From NCBI RefSeq assembly GCF_900105165.1, contig NZ_LT629740.1, positions 1,550,001 through 1,614,000 on the forward strand: DNA of 64,000 nt. Reading direction: 5' to 3'. This DNA comes from Mucilaginibacter mallensis (lineage in GTDB: Bacteria; Bacteroidota; Bacteroidia; Sphingobacteriales; Sphingobacteriaceae). The notes beneath the pieces are model-generated. The model saw only the letters and a program-made list of their open reading frames with translations, was not told the origin of the DNA and ran no database searches. Positions 1 to 7,933 of the stretch are shown here, in pieces. The translations under genes and the position numbers were made by a program. Position 1 is the first letter of the stretch. Every line of letters starts with the position of its first letter.

Positions 1-367
1 GCTAACTAACCTTCGTTAAAAGTAAGATAAGTAAATGCCGAAAAGGTTTAAGTAAAGGCTGAATTAAAATGTTCTGGTTAGTTACAGGTTTTGCAAGGAC
101 AGAATCCACCGATATTCGCTAACTTCCGATATCATCCATACAAAGGCTTTTGAATAATCTTTCCCATACTGTTCCCACAGATCGGTTATTTAGTGGACCT
201 TAGCCTATAAATATCGCAGCTTTAGAGGGTGATGTTAGGCTGAAATAGATAAACTTACGGCACGGATCAAATAGTAAAACCTCCCGGAATGTTCAGCTAT
301 AACACCCTTAAAAAAATGCTTGTTTTGAAAATAACTGATTGCGTTATATTGGTTATCCTCTTTATAA
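1..367. other. Intergenic region, no recognisable gene
   Basis: No convincing coding region is seen on either strand. A short minus-strand open stretch near 70-190 has plausible codon use but no start context and no family I recognise, so it may be a gene remnant. The adjacent protease gene ends at 368 and its terminator, if any, would lie here; I see no strong stem followed by a T run. Confidence 0.4.
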
Positions 368-1243
368 TTATTCCAGAATCATGTGAGACCGTGAGTAATC
401 AAATACGACAGTATATCTGCTAAGCAGCCCTGCACCTATTTTATCAGCCCCCGATACTCCATCCAGGTTGTGGAGGATGTACTTACCTATCTGAAATGTT
501 TCTATTTTTCCCTGTACAATCGTAAACTTTTGTCCAACACCGACACCCCCAACTACCTCTTTTTTAGGACCGGTAGACACGTTTAGCAAATTCTCGTTAA
601 TTACATCGGAAGACCCTGTATCAATCGCATAATCTTTTTCCACAAGGGCACGGCCGTACACCTTTACCTTAGCCTTAAAGTGCGGTATCTTTTTGAAAAA
701 GCTGATCGGTACAACCGAACCTTTTCCCTTGTAATGATAACTCTCCGGTTGATATAAACGGATAACTTTATTTTTATAATTTATCTCAATAACATACTTC
801 AAAAAGAAGTCATAACCCAAGAGTCCATCAAGCTTTTGCCCCGGCACAGCATTGGACAGATTAATAATATCCGATCGGGGAACCAATGTTTTTATATCCT
901 TAAGCTTATATGTAATGCTATCACAGTAACTAACCTTGACAGCCCCCGTACCCGCGCCATGAATAATTCCGTCGCCTGAACCTGTTAAATGAAGTGAGTT
1001 AACGATTGACGAATCGACTACACAAACACTGGAGCCGCCGTCTAAAATAAAGCGACAGTATGCCGACCCGTTAACTGAAACAGGTACGTAGATCAGGTTA
1101 TCAATCGTTTCAAAATGGATTTCAGCAATCCACCTGTTTTCAACAGTTTTATTGTGAACAAAGGTCTTTGCAATGCTTAAAGGCCCGAAAGCCTGGCACA
1201 AGACCGCGACCACAATAAATATGATTTTTTTATTTTTTTTCAT
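368..1243 (-). CDS. Retropepsin-like aspartyl protease, two catalytic-type repeats
   Basis: A 291-residue protein with an N-terminal hydrophobic signal segment (residues 6-25), so probably exported to the periplasm or envelope. It holds two retropepsin-type units. The first has the strand FILDGGSS (D68-G69-G70) followed by the usual GLLGYDFF hairpin near 140-147; the second has YAIDTGSS (D208-T209-G210). Known family members (aspartyl protease, bacterial type) use Asp-Thr/Ser-Gly in both units, so the first motif is altered from DTG to DGG while the catalytic Asp remains. Substrate unknown. The gene stands alone. The start is the first ATG and is followed directly by the signal peptide, which supports it. 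Confidence 0.75.
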   Translation of the reverse strand: MKKNKKIIFIVVAVLCQAFGPLSIAKTFVHNKTVENRWIAEIHFETIDNLIYVPVSVNGSAYCRFILDGGSSVCVVDSSIVNSLHLTGSGDGIIHGAGTGAVKVSYCDSITYKLKDIKTLVPRSDIINLSNAVPGQKLDGLLGYDFFLKYVIEINYKNKVIRLYQPESYHYKGKGSVVPISFFKKIPHFKAKVKVYGRALVEKDYAIDTGSSDVINENLLNVSTGPKKEVVGGVGVGQKFTIVQGKIETFQIGKYILHNLDGVSGADKIGAGLLSRYTVVFDYSRSHMILE

Positions 1244-1300
1244 CTTAATTTAGTTCGCGGTAGGTGTTATCACTACACTCCTAAATTAGAAAATAATTTT

Positions 1301-1332
1301 AAAAGCCTATAGATTTTCATCTATAGGCTTTT
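1301..1332. terminator. Bidirectional rho-independent terminator
   Basis: A 14-bp stem (AAAAGCCTATAGAT with its complement) closed by a four-base loop. A/T-rich tracts flank both sides, so it can act downstream of the minus-strand dehydrogenase at 1477-2235. It also lies just upstream of the protease gene, insulating that gene. Confidence 0.7.
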
Positions 1333-1476
1333 AAGAATCTCTCCCATGCCGTACCTATTATGGTTTAAATGTGGTCTCAAAGGCTCCGATTTCCAATAAT
1401 TTTATAGAGGATTTACAACTATTAATTGACCTGGCGGTACAATAAAGGCCGATTTCGAAAATGGCGACGAGAATTT

Positions 1477-2235
1477 TTAAAAACCATACATACCACCCGA
1501 AACGGAAATTTGCTCACCCGTAATCCACGCTGCATCATCGGAAGCCAGGAATACGACAGCTTTTGCAATATCTGCGGGCTGGCCTCTGCGGCCAAGCGGT
1601 GTTTTCTCCACAAACATTTTTTCATACTCACTTCCGGCAGTTACACCTGCACTGACTGCACCTTCTGTTTCTGTAGCGCCCGGTAAAATAGAATTGATAC
1701 GAACATTCTTTGCACCCAGTTCTTTTGATAACGCAATGGTAAAGGCATCTAACGCCGCCTTAGTAGCTGAATATAATGAGGCATTAGGAAGAGGGTATTT
1801 GCTTGCACCCGAACTGATATTGATAATATTGCCGCCCTTAGCGCCAAATAATTTCAAAGCTGCCTGTATAGTGAGTATAGACCCTAACACATTGACGTTG
1901 AAACTCTGATGAAAATCTGCTACTGAGATTTGTTCAATAGGTGCGTATCCCTGAGAAACCGCGTTGTTAACTAAAATGTCCAGGCCTCCGAAAGCCTTCT
2001 TTGTTTCTTCAAACAGCCTGGTTACATCTGCTTCATTGGATACATCGGCCTGCACAGCGATGGCTATACCACCATTTTCGGTTATTTCCTTAACTACTTT
2101 GTCAGCGCCTTCTTTACTTGAGGCATAATTTACAACAACCTTTGCGCCTTCTGCCGCAAAATGTTTTGCGATAGCTGCACCTATTCCTTTTGAAGCACCG
2201 GTAACTACCGCTACTTTGTTTTTTAATTTACTCAT
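1477..2235 (-). CDS. SDR family oxidoreductase (3-oxoacyl-ACP reductase-like)
   Basis: A classical short-chain dehydrogenase of 252 residues, the usual length. The cofactor loop TGASKGIG is at residues 12-19 and the catalytic Ser-Tyr-Lys set is S142, Y155 and K159 (YSATK). The structural motif normally written NNAG reads NNAV at residues 90-93, a small departure. The C-terminal GG-M-G-F ending is typical. Substrate cannot be told from sequence; such stand-alone SDRs in Bacteroidota accompany stress or xenobiotic regulators. Its neighbour upstream on the same strand is a Crp/Fnr regulator 360 bases away, so it probably has its own promoter in that gap. Confidence 0.85.
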   Translation of the reverse strand: MSKLKNKVAVVTGASKGIGAAIAKHFAAEGAKVVVNYASSKEGADKVVKEITENGGIAIAVQADVSNEADVTRLFEETKKAFGGLDILVNNAVSQGYAPIEQISVADFHQSFNVNVLGSILTIQAALKLFGAKGGNIINISSGASKYPLPNASLYSATKAALDAFTIALSKELGAKNVRINSILPGATETEGAVSAGVTAGSEYEKMFVEKTPLGRRGQPADIAKAVVFLASDDAAWITGEQISVSGGMYGF

Positions 2236-2594
2236 TATTCCTATTTATTAATTAATACATTTTTTGTTGACATTCATTGAATCGTTTGATTTCAAATTCT
2301 TCAGGATTTTTCCGTTCTGAATCATATACAAAGGTGCGGTACTGTAACGAACTGCGTGTTGATATGAATCATTAAATATGCTTGATATAGGTCAATTCAA
2401 GATGATGGCCTATATTACATTAAGTTGATAACAAATTGTAAAATAGCAACTTAAGGTAGAGGTAAAAAACCAAAGTGGCAGAAAGCCAGACCGACACAAC
2501 GGCATATATCCCATTAGTAATTAATTTTTTTGCATTCAGGAAGATATATCGATGAGGGTTTATTTAGATACCGAATTCATCCTTTCATACAGAT
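2236..2594. other. Regulatory gap between SDR and Crp/Fnr genes
   Basis: About 360 bases without a gene. It must hold the promoter of the minus-strand SDR; a weak AGGAAT ribosome-binding element sits right before the SDR start. No repeat, hairpin with T run or coding remnant is evident. Confidence 0.4.
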
Positions 2595-3182
2595 CTATTT
2601 AAAAGAGTTTTTCTTTAGCCTGCTCAACGTTTCCGGGGATAAACCCAGATAAGAAGCGATCATGTTTTGCGGGAACCGCTGTAGAAATTGCGGATAATTG
2701 CTGATCAAATCCTCGTAACGCTCTTCAGCCGTATAGCTTATAGCGGCCTGCATTCTTTTCTGGTTTGCAATGGTGTAATTTTGACTGATTACGTTCGCCA
2801 TCGATGAAAAGGCAGGTATATGTTTGAGATACTCCTCAATTTGAGCATTGGTTGATTGCAGAACCTCCAGATCCTCCAGCGCTTCAATATTAAACCGACT
2901 TGGCGTTAACAGGTAAAAGCTTTCAAAATCGGCCAGCCACCAGTTTTCCAAAGATAATTTCAGTATATGTTCATGCCCTTTTTCATCTACCGTAAAGGTT
3001 CTGGCAGATCCTTTTACAATGAACCCTATATTTTTACATACGTCTCCTTCCTGTAAAAAGTATTGCCGTTTTCGAAGTTTTTTGGGTTTGAAATGCTCCA
3101 TCAACAAATGCTTATCATCTTCTGAAAGCAGTTTGCCTGATATTTCTTGAATGTAATCGAAAAGCGCTTCAAAATTGGACAT
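2595..3182 (-). CDS. Crp/Fnr family transcriptional regulator
   Basis: A 195-residue protein with an N-terminal cyclic-nucleotide-binding-type beta roll (about 25-115) and a C-terminal winged helix-turn-helix whose recognition part reads MIASYLGLSPETLSRLKK near 172-190. This matches the compact Crp/Fnr group abundant in Sphingobacteriaceae. It lacks the Cys cluster of FNR, so oxygen sensing by an Fe-S centre is unlikely. The ligand is unknown. It lies upstream of an SDR gene and may control it or neighbouring redox genes; that link is inferred from position only. A paralogue lies at 10539-11120. Confidence 0.85.
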   Translation of the reverse strand: MSNFEALFDYIQEISGKLLSEDDKHLLMEHFKPKKLRKRQYFLQEGDVCKNIGFIVKGSARTFTVDEKGHEHILKLSLENWWLADFESFYLLTPSRFNIEALEDLEVLQSTNAQIEEYLKHIPAFSSMANVISQNYTIANQKRMQAAISYTAEERYEDLISNYPQFLQRFPQNMIASYLGLSPETLSRLKKNSFK

Positions 3183-3374
3183 CGTTCAAGTATATAATTA
3201 TGCGCAATTTACTCAAGCTGCCTGATAAATCCCTGCTTCATGAAGAAACAGAGATTTAAAAGAAGCTTATACTGTTGAAACATTTATTTAGTGTGTATTG
3301 GTGAAACCACCGTTAACTTATAAACGGTCATATTGCCTTTGAGCTTATGAATTTAAAGACCGTCCATTCGCTCA

Positions 3375-3800
3375 TTAAGCCTTGGGGCTTATGGGCATCT
3401 CGGAGGCCAGGGCCAGTGCTTGCGTGTCGATATACTCCCGGATGTTCGTTATTTTGCCATTCCGAACGGTGATGTCGAAAACCCAGTCGTCTTTGAACGC
3501 CTTATTTGTGGCTTTGATTTTTCCTGTAGCGACGCCGATGACGAAAACCCGTTCTCCCTGCGCCACGAAATCGGGGGGCTTAGGGTATGTCATTTCCACC
3601 TCTTCGGACGCCTTCTGAAGTACCTTCGCCAAACCTGCGTGCCCGCGGTGCGTGCCAGCCAGTGGCCAGTCCTTACCCGGAATGATCCACTCAATCTCTT
3701 CGGCTACCAGTGCCAGCAGGCCTTGTTTGTCGCCGCCGCCAATTGCTGCAAAAAAGTCTTGCACAATCTGGACATTCTCTTGTGTTATTTTGTCTTTCAT
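3375..3800 (-). CDS. SnoaL/NTF2-like protein
   Basis: A 141-residue alpha+beta barrel protein: N-terminal helices (ENVQIVQDFFAAI), a DDWVFDITVRNGKI strand pair and the IREYIDT ending typical of SnoaL-like domains. Such proteins are small hydrolases, isomerases or binding proteins of unknown substrate. It ends a minus-strand run behind the Rossmann-fold protein at 3829-4452 (28 bases apart), so the two are probably cotranscribed. Both genes are visibly richer in G+C than the flanking SDR and Crp genes, which suggests later acquisition. Confidence 0.8.
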   Translation of the reverse strand: MKDKITQENVQIVQDFFAAIGGGDKQGLLALVAEEIEWIIPGKDWPLAGTHRGHAGLAKVLQKASEEVEMTYPKPPDFVAQGERVFVIGVATGKIKATNKAFKDDWVFDITVRNGKITNIREYIDTQALALASEMPISPKA

Positions 3801-3828
3801 CTTTTTTGAAATTTGCGATAACGATTTA

Positions 3829-4452
3829 TCAGTCGAACTTGACCAGGTCCTGAAATATCAGTTTACCCCAGCTGTTTCCGTGCGCCTGCACCAGCAGTCC
3901 GCCTTCCGAAAGCCCGCCAAGTTTGACTGGCGCGAAACCGAGATTTTCTGCAAGCGCACCAATCTCCGCTGCTGCCCCGTCGTCATCGCTCGCCAGGAAT
4001 ACGACTCTCCTGCCACCATGTACGGCCGGGTCCTGGTCAAGAATGGCAGCCCCCAAATGGTTGAAGCCCTTAACCAGTTTTCCGCCAGTGAAGGACTGCG
4101 CCACGAACCTGGCAGAAGGCAGTCCTCCCATCTTCTCAATGGGCACGCCATAGGCATTGGTCACATCAACAATGGTCTTCTCCTGCCAGGTTTGAAGCAC
4201 TTTTGCGACATCCGGGTGCGATTCGAAACGCACAGCCAAAAAGATGACGTCCGCCTTGACGGCTTCCGCCAGTGTTGTGGGAATGATCCCCGATCCGATG
4301 GCGGCCGCATCGGGTGCAAAGCTTTCCGGGTCGCGCGTGGTTGCAACGGATACTTTGATGCCGTTGCGGGCAAACGCCTTGGCCAGGGCCTGGCCGATCT
4401 TGCCGAAGCCGATAATTGCGTAGCTCGCAGCTTTATTTTTTGAATTACTCAT
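3829..4452 (-). CDS. NADP-binding F420-reductase-like protein
   Basis: A 207-residue Rossmann protein. The dinucleotide-binding loop GFGKIG sits near residues 15-20, followed by the VDVTNAYG and SFTGGKLVKGFNHLGA segments characteristic of the NADPH-dependent F420 reductase-like family (also annotated NADP oxidoreductase, coenzyme F420-dependent). In organisms without F420 these act as NADPH-dependent reductases of unknown substrate. A line of the sequence here measures about 62% G+C by hand count against about 45% in the next gene, and the codons are strongly GC-ended. It sits between the SDR at 4514 and the SnoaL-like gene at 3375 in one apparent operon. Confidence 0.8.
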   Translation of the reverse strand: MSNSKNKAASYAIIGFGKIGQALAKAFARNGIKVSVATTRDPESFAPDAAAIGSGIIPTTLAEAVKADVIFLAVRFESHPDVAKVLQTWQEKTIVDVTNAYGVPIEKMGGLPSARFVAQSFTGGKLVKGFNHLGAAILDQDPAVHGGRRVVFLASDDDGAAAEIGALAENLGFAPVKLGGLSEGGLLVQAHGNSWGKLIFQDLVKFD

Positions 4453-4513
4453 TTTGATTTTTTTTTTAATTATTTAATGGCACATTTATAAACCCGCGCT
4501 GCCGTTGGGTCAA

Positions 4514-5266
4514 TTACTTAGATAAATAGGTCATTCCACCATCAACAAGGATTTCAGCACCAAGCATAAACGAAGAATCATCAGAGGCCAGGAAAACCGC
4601 TGTTTTACCAATGTCAGCAGGCTGCCCGATCCTGCCTATCGGCATTTGATCTGCAAAGTGTTTTTTTACCGCTTCCATTTGTTCTGCGGGAACAAATTTG
4701 TCGAACGCCGGGGTATCTGTGGTACCTGGTGTGATCACATTTGCCCTGATCTTCCGATCTAAAAGGTCGCTCGAAAATCCTTTGGCCAAATAAATGACGG
4801 CTGCTTTTGCCGCGCCATACAGCGTAAAATTCGCATAGGCCCGATGTGCTGCATTTGACCCGATCAAAATAATAGAACCACCATCATTCATATATGGCAA
4901 TGCTTTTTGGACCGTGAAGTAAACACTTTTTAGGTTCAGGTCAATGGCCTGGTCAAATGCGGCTTCGTCAAAAGTGGCTACAGTTCCTACCGCTCCGGCA
5001 CCCGCATTGGCTACAACCACATCTATTTTACCAAATTTTTCAGCTGTTTCTTTAAACACGCTGCCCAGGTCGGCAACATTGGTTACATCGGCATTTATGG
5101 CTATAAAATTACCGCCAAGCTGAGCCACAGAACTATCTAAAGTTTCCTGATTTCTGCCGACAATAACTCCTTTAGCACCTTCATTTTTAAATTCCTGGGC
5201 AATGCCAAACCCGATACCGCTATTGCCGCCGGTAATAACTGCTACTTTATTTTTTAATCTATTCAT
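4514..5266 (-). CDS. SDR family oxidoreductase
   Basis: A 250-residue classical SDR: cofactor loop TGGNSGIG (12-19), NNAG-equivalent NAGAGAVG after VVVANAG, catalytic Y-x3-K in YGAAKAA, and the C-terminal DGGMTYL end. The product is a NAD(P)-dependent oxidoreductase of unknown substrate. It is the first gene of a minus-strand run continuing into 3829-4452 and 3375-3800. It is divergent from an HxlR-type regulator (intact copy at 5695, decayed copy at 5375). HxlR proteins usually control a divergently transcribed oxidoreductase in response to aldehydes, quinones or electrophiles, so regulation by the HxlR protein is a reasonable inference. Confidence 0.85.
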   Translation of the reverse strand: MNRLKNKVAVITGGNSGIGFGIAQEFKNEGAKGVIVGRNQETLDSSVAQLGGNFIAINADVTNVADLGSVFKETAEKFGKIDVVVANAGAGAVGTVATFDEAAFDQAIDLNLKSVYFTVQKALPYMNDGGSIILIGSNAAHRAYANFTLYGAAKAAVIYLAKGFSSDLLDRKIRANVITPGTTDTPAFDKFVPAEQMEAVKKHFADQMPIGRIGQPADIGKTAVFLASDDSSFMLGAEILVDGGMTYLSK

Positions 5267-5310
5267 TATTTCTTTTTTTAAAGATTGAGTGACAAAAGTC
5301 GACTATTAAA

Positions 5311-5343
5311 GTTATCTTTAGTAACTTTGTACCGAAAGATAAC
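5311..5343. promoter_or_regulatory. Candidate HxlR operator before the SDR operon
   Basis: A perfect 9-bp inverted repeat, GTTATCTTT and AAAGATAAC, separated by 15 bases, 45 bases upstream of the SDR start. Four copies of GTAAC (5321, 5345, 5356, 5364) overlap or follow it. The position between a divergent oxidoreductase and an HxlR-type gene fits an operator; the assignment is inference. Confidence 0.4.
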
Positions 5344-5374
5344 AGTAACATAAAGGTAACAGAGTAACATTGTG

Positions 5375-5480
5375 ATGTGTCAGATTAAAGATTTGCAAGA
5401 GCAAAGGAAGAAAAAAGAGAGCCGTTCAAAATTCAATGGACGCGCTAATGGGAGGTAGTGTTTTTTCCGAAACATACGAA
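5375..5480 (+). pseudogene. Decayed HxlR-type regulator (partial second copy)
   Basis: The ATG at 5375 opens MCQIKDLQEQRKKK, which parallels the start of the intact HxlR protein at 5695 (MSCKIEEFQQEQKKR). After a one-base frame change near 5420 the sequence continues RAVQNSMDALMGG, matching RAVQDSMDVLNGK of the intact gene. Beyond about 5455 the similarity is lost and stops appear. The 70 bases upstream also resemble the upstream of the intact copy (TTTGTAC-GAAA-ATA-CAGTA and AGTAACNTTATG), so an ancestral tandem duplication including the promoter is likely. No function is expected from this copy. Confidence 0.7.
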
Positions 5481-5576
5481 GGGCTTTAAAGTATCTGTCT
5501 AAAAAAATCCTGTGAACAGGATATTGAAAAAATGTATCTGAAACCAATGTTAATACCTCAATATGAGGTCTTAAAA

Positions 5577-5607
5577 AAAGCCCTATTGAATTAAACAACA
5601 GGGCTTT
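5577..5607. terminator. Hairpin between the two HxlR copies
   Basis: Stem AAGCCCT / AGGGCTT with a 15-base loop. A run of A precedes it, so it would terminate minus-strand transcription; on the plus strand it is followed by a weak T tract only. Confidence 0.45.
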
Positions 5608-5694
5608 CCGGATTTTGTTTTTTATTTAAATAAAGGGGGATTTGCAGCTTTGTACTGAAAAATAGCAGTATCATCTGTATAACAAAGTAACGTT

Positions 5695-6051
5695 ATGAGT
5701 TGTAAAATAGAAGAGTTTCAACAGGAACAAAAGAAAAGAATGAGAGCCGTTCAGGATTCAATGGACGTGCTGAACGGGAAATGGAAGATCTCTATTATTT
5801 CGTCTATTTGCTGTTACGGGAAAAGGCGGTTTTCCGATATTTTGAATGATGTAGAAGGAGTTTCTAACAGAATGTTAAGCAAAGAATTAAAGGAATTAGA
5901 GATAAACCAGTTGGTAAAACGAACCGTTTTAGATACACAACCCATAACGGTTCAATATGAACTTACGGAACACGGCAATACGCTACAAACCATCATCAGT
6001 AATCTTACAGATTGGGGAATTGTACACCGAAAGAAAATTGTCGGGAAATAA
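5695..6051 (+). CDS. HxlR family transcriptional regulator
   Basis: A 118-residue winged-helix protein. The HxlR signature is clear: MDVLNGKWKISIISSI, then RRFSDILNDVEGVSNRMLSKELKELE as the recognition region, and VQYELTEHG with the terminal wing. HxlR proteins are dimeric repressors or activators that sense aldehydes, quinones or oxidants, often through an N-terminal cysteine; here Cys is present at residue 3 and as a CC pair near residue 36. The likely targets are itself and the divergent SDR operon at 3375-5266. An inverted repeat lies before that operon. A decayed duplicate sits directly upstream. Confidence 0.88.
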   Translation: MSCKIEEFQQEQKKRMRAVQDSMDVLNGKWKISIISSICCYGKRRFSDILNDVEGVSNRMLSKELKELEINQLVKRTVLDTQPITVQYELTEHGNTLQTIISNLTDWGIVHRKKIVGK

Positions 6052-6330
6052 TATTCGTTCTTTGTTGGGTGTCGTCCTACCATTTCCGCCAATAACCTGT
6101 TTGCCGACTATGCAGGTACAGAGGTCGGCAGTGCGCAAATACGCTTTTTGAGCATTTTTAAGTAATAGGTCCGAAATTTTAACGCTTTAGTAATAGTGCC
6201 ACGTAAATAACTGATCTATATGTCGTTATGTCTCGCTAGAATAGCCGCTTAAAAAACGTTCTTTTCAAACTTTGCCCCCTGATTAAGCTAATATTCGGGC
6301 AAACTTAACCGAACATCTTTTTTATTAAAA
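6052..6330. other. Intergenic region, no supported gene
   Basis: Downstream of the HxlR gene. One open stretch (about 6062-6163) encodes a peptide with a faint resemblance to a transposase segment, but it is too short and unsupported. Nothing else stands out until the terminator at 6331. Confidence 0.35.
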
Positions 6331-6359
6331 AGAGGCCCTCCCTTCTCGGGACGGCCTCT
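6331..6359. terminator. Bidirectional terminator between convergent genes
   Basis: Stem AGAGGCC / GGCCTCT, inner stem continuing with CCC/GGG, T tract on the plus side (TTTGTTTT) and A tract on the other. It serves both the HxlR gene and the minus-strand collagen-like gene. Confidence 0.75.
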
Positions 6360-6388
6360 TTGTTTTATTTAAGTGTAATTGTTTACGA

Positions 6389-7309
6389 CTAATTGTCCTT
6401 TATCCTTAAGTAACGCTGTAATGCAGCATAACCTATGGTTGCTGGTATATTAACACCTCCGGGGATAACAATGCAGCGGAACTGGTGTGCATTTGAAATA
6501 CCGCCATATGCATTTAGGCTGCTCACCAGGCGGATCTCAAGGGTGCCCGGTGTGGCAAATGCGGACCATGTATCTATATTAGCCGCACTACCATCCATAT
6601 AAGTAATAGAAATAGGTAATTCTGATACCTGGTTGGTAGGCCATATGCTTGAAACATAGCCGTTTAATTTTCCATAAGTGATCACGGTGCCATTGTCAAG
6701 TATTGACTGTGTAATGGCAGGAATAGCTTCTTTAGCTGAAAAACCGTACACTCCGAAAACTGTATCCTTTTTGTAAGTAGGGGGGGTAAACCAATCGGTG
6801 TACATAACATTGGCAGTGCCCGGAGGGCCCTGTAACGATACAGGAGTTCCCCACCCGGAAGAAACTTTAGGGCCGTACAAAAGATAGCTGGCATCATCAA
6901 GATAATAATCACCCAGGCTGCCCAATGAGGTTGCAGGCGCGCCAACCCCGCTCAGCGTTTTGCTGCCGGGCGTACCTGCTGCGCCTGTAGCGCCGGTTGC
7001 ACCTGTAGCACCAACGAGTGAAAAGCCAGTACCCCAGCCCGAGGTGGTTTTAGGGCCATACAGTAATCCAGTTGAAGTGTTTAGGTAAAAATCGCCGTTA
7101 GCGCCCGTCGTTGTCAGCGGCACAGTGGAGCCGCTGTAAATCACGCTTCCGTTTTGTCCGTTAGCGCCAGCAGGCCCTGCCGGACCAACCACACCCTGGG
7201 CGCCCTTAGCTCCAGTTGAACCTTGCGGCCCAACTGCGCCGTCTTTACCGCATGATGCTGCAAACAGCATAGCTGCTGCAAGCAGTAGTAAATAATTAAT
7301 TTTTTTCAT
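6389..7309 (-). CDS. Collagen-like lipoprotein
   Basis: 306 residues. The N-terminus is a lipoprotein signal peptide with lipobox FAASC (Cys20), so it is likely anchored to the outer membrane. Next come about ten Gly-X-Y triplets (residues 24-54), a second run near 100-118 (GATGATGATGAAGTPG) and GPPG near 160. Two copies of a 30-residue module with the core YLLYGPK-SSGWGT (first copy LLYGPKTTSGWGT) separate the triplet runs. A non-repetitive C-terminal domain (about 165-306) has no family I recognise. Known bacterial collagen-like proteins are surface-exposed triple helices; the C-terminal domain may be the functional head. It stands alone between two terminators. Confidence 0.75.
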   Translation of the reverse strand: MKKINYLLLLAAAMLFAASCGKDGAVGPQGSTGAKGAQGVVGPAGPAGANGQNGSVIYSGSTVPLTTTGANGDFYLNTSTGLLYGPKTTSGWGTGFSLVGATGATGATGAAGTPGSKTLSGVGAPATSLGSLGDYYLDDASYLLYGPKVSSGWGTPVSLQGPPGTANVMYTDWFTPPTYKKDTVFGVYGFSAKEAIPAITQSILDNGTVITYGKLNGYVSSIWPTNQVSELPISITYMDGSAANIDTWSAFATPGTLEIRLVSSLNAYGGISNAHQFRCIVIPGGVNIPATIGYAALQRYLRIKDN

Positions 7310-7548
7310 GAAATTAAGTTTTAAATAGCTTGTTAAAAATATTTACAAGAGAGATTGAGCCGATAAACTGTAGTAAGCTGCGTCTCTCATCAGGTACAAA
7401 ATTGAACAACAGGCCGGGAAAAATAATCAGGACATGTACGTGATTTACAGCGTAATAATACGTGATACTATTCACGTATTTCCGCCCAAGCTGTCCGTAG
7501 ACTGTGTCTATAGAGAATTATGTATGTAGTCTGCGACTATATAAAATA

Positions 7549-7580
7549 AAAAGCCCTCAGAAGTTAATCTAAGGGCTTTT
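7549..7580. terminator. Bidirectional terminator
   Basis: Stem AAAAGCCCT / AGGGCTTTT with a 14-base loop. The T run continues on the plus strand. It lies upstream of the collagen-like gene and insulates the tautomerase operon from transcription arriving from the left. Confidence 0.65.
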
Positions 7581-7602
7581 TTGTGGAGTGAGTGGGGGTC
7601 AG

Positions 7603-7773
7603 GTCGAACACTTAATTTCTCTTTTACTGTTGATTAGTTAGTTGAAAATCAAATAGTTAACTTACTTCTATTTGTTAGATTTTGTTTTTTAACTACGTTT
7701 TTTTAGCGATAAGTAATCGATAAATATCAATTTAATAAAAAATTTAACAGCAAAAATGTTCGACTGTCGAACA
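7603..7773. promoter_or_regulatory. 17-bp palindrome TGTTCGACTGTCGAACA plus distant half-site
   Basis: A perfect palindrome with 8-bp arms lies at 7757-7773. The right half, GTCGAACA, also occurs alone at 7603-7610. The region upstream of the tautomerase operon has no gene for 750 bases, so a protein-binding operator with a looping partner is plausible. The binding protein is unknown. Confidence 0.4.
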
Positions 7774-7917
7774 CACCTTGATTTACAGGTTGTTATATTT
7801 TATTGCTGTGCAAATTGTTGATTTACAACTTGTTGTGCTTTTTGTTATTTAAGTCGTCTTTCAATTTTTACATGCCAAATAATTATTGAAGGTATTTCTT
7901 TGCGAAACAACAAAACC

Positions 7918-7933
7918 TGTGACAAATGTCACT
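7918..7933. promoter_or_regulatory. Crp-type site TGTGA-N6-TCACT
   Basis: TGTGACAAATGTCACT matches the classical Crp half-sites with the correct six-base spacer and sits 130 bases before the tautomerase start. Two Crp/Fnr proteins are encoded in this region (2595 and 10539). Whether these compact Bacteroidota proteins read this motif is not known; the assignment is by resemblance. Confidence 0.4.

Noticed and set aside
70..190. Minus-strand open stretch at the left edge
   Set aside because: No recognisable family, start or ribosome-binding context; could be chance or an old remnant.
3652..4443. Long plus-strand open frame (263 codons) opposite the F420-reductase-like gene
   Set aside because: It is a shadow frame created by GC-rich codons. 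The minus-strand frames have clear family motifs (GFGKIG, SnoaL core); this one has none.
6062..6163. Short open stretch with LFADYAG, faintly like a transposase segment
   Set aside because: Too short, no start, and no other transposase motif nearby.
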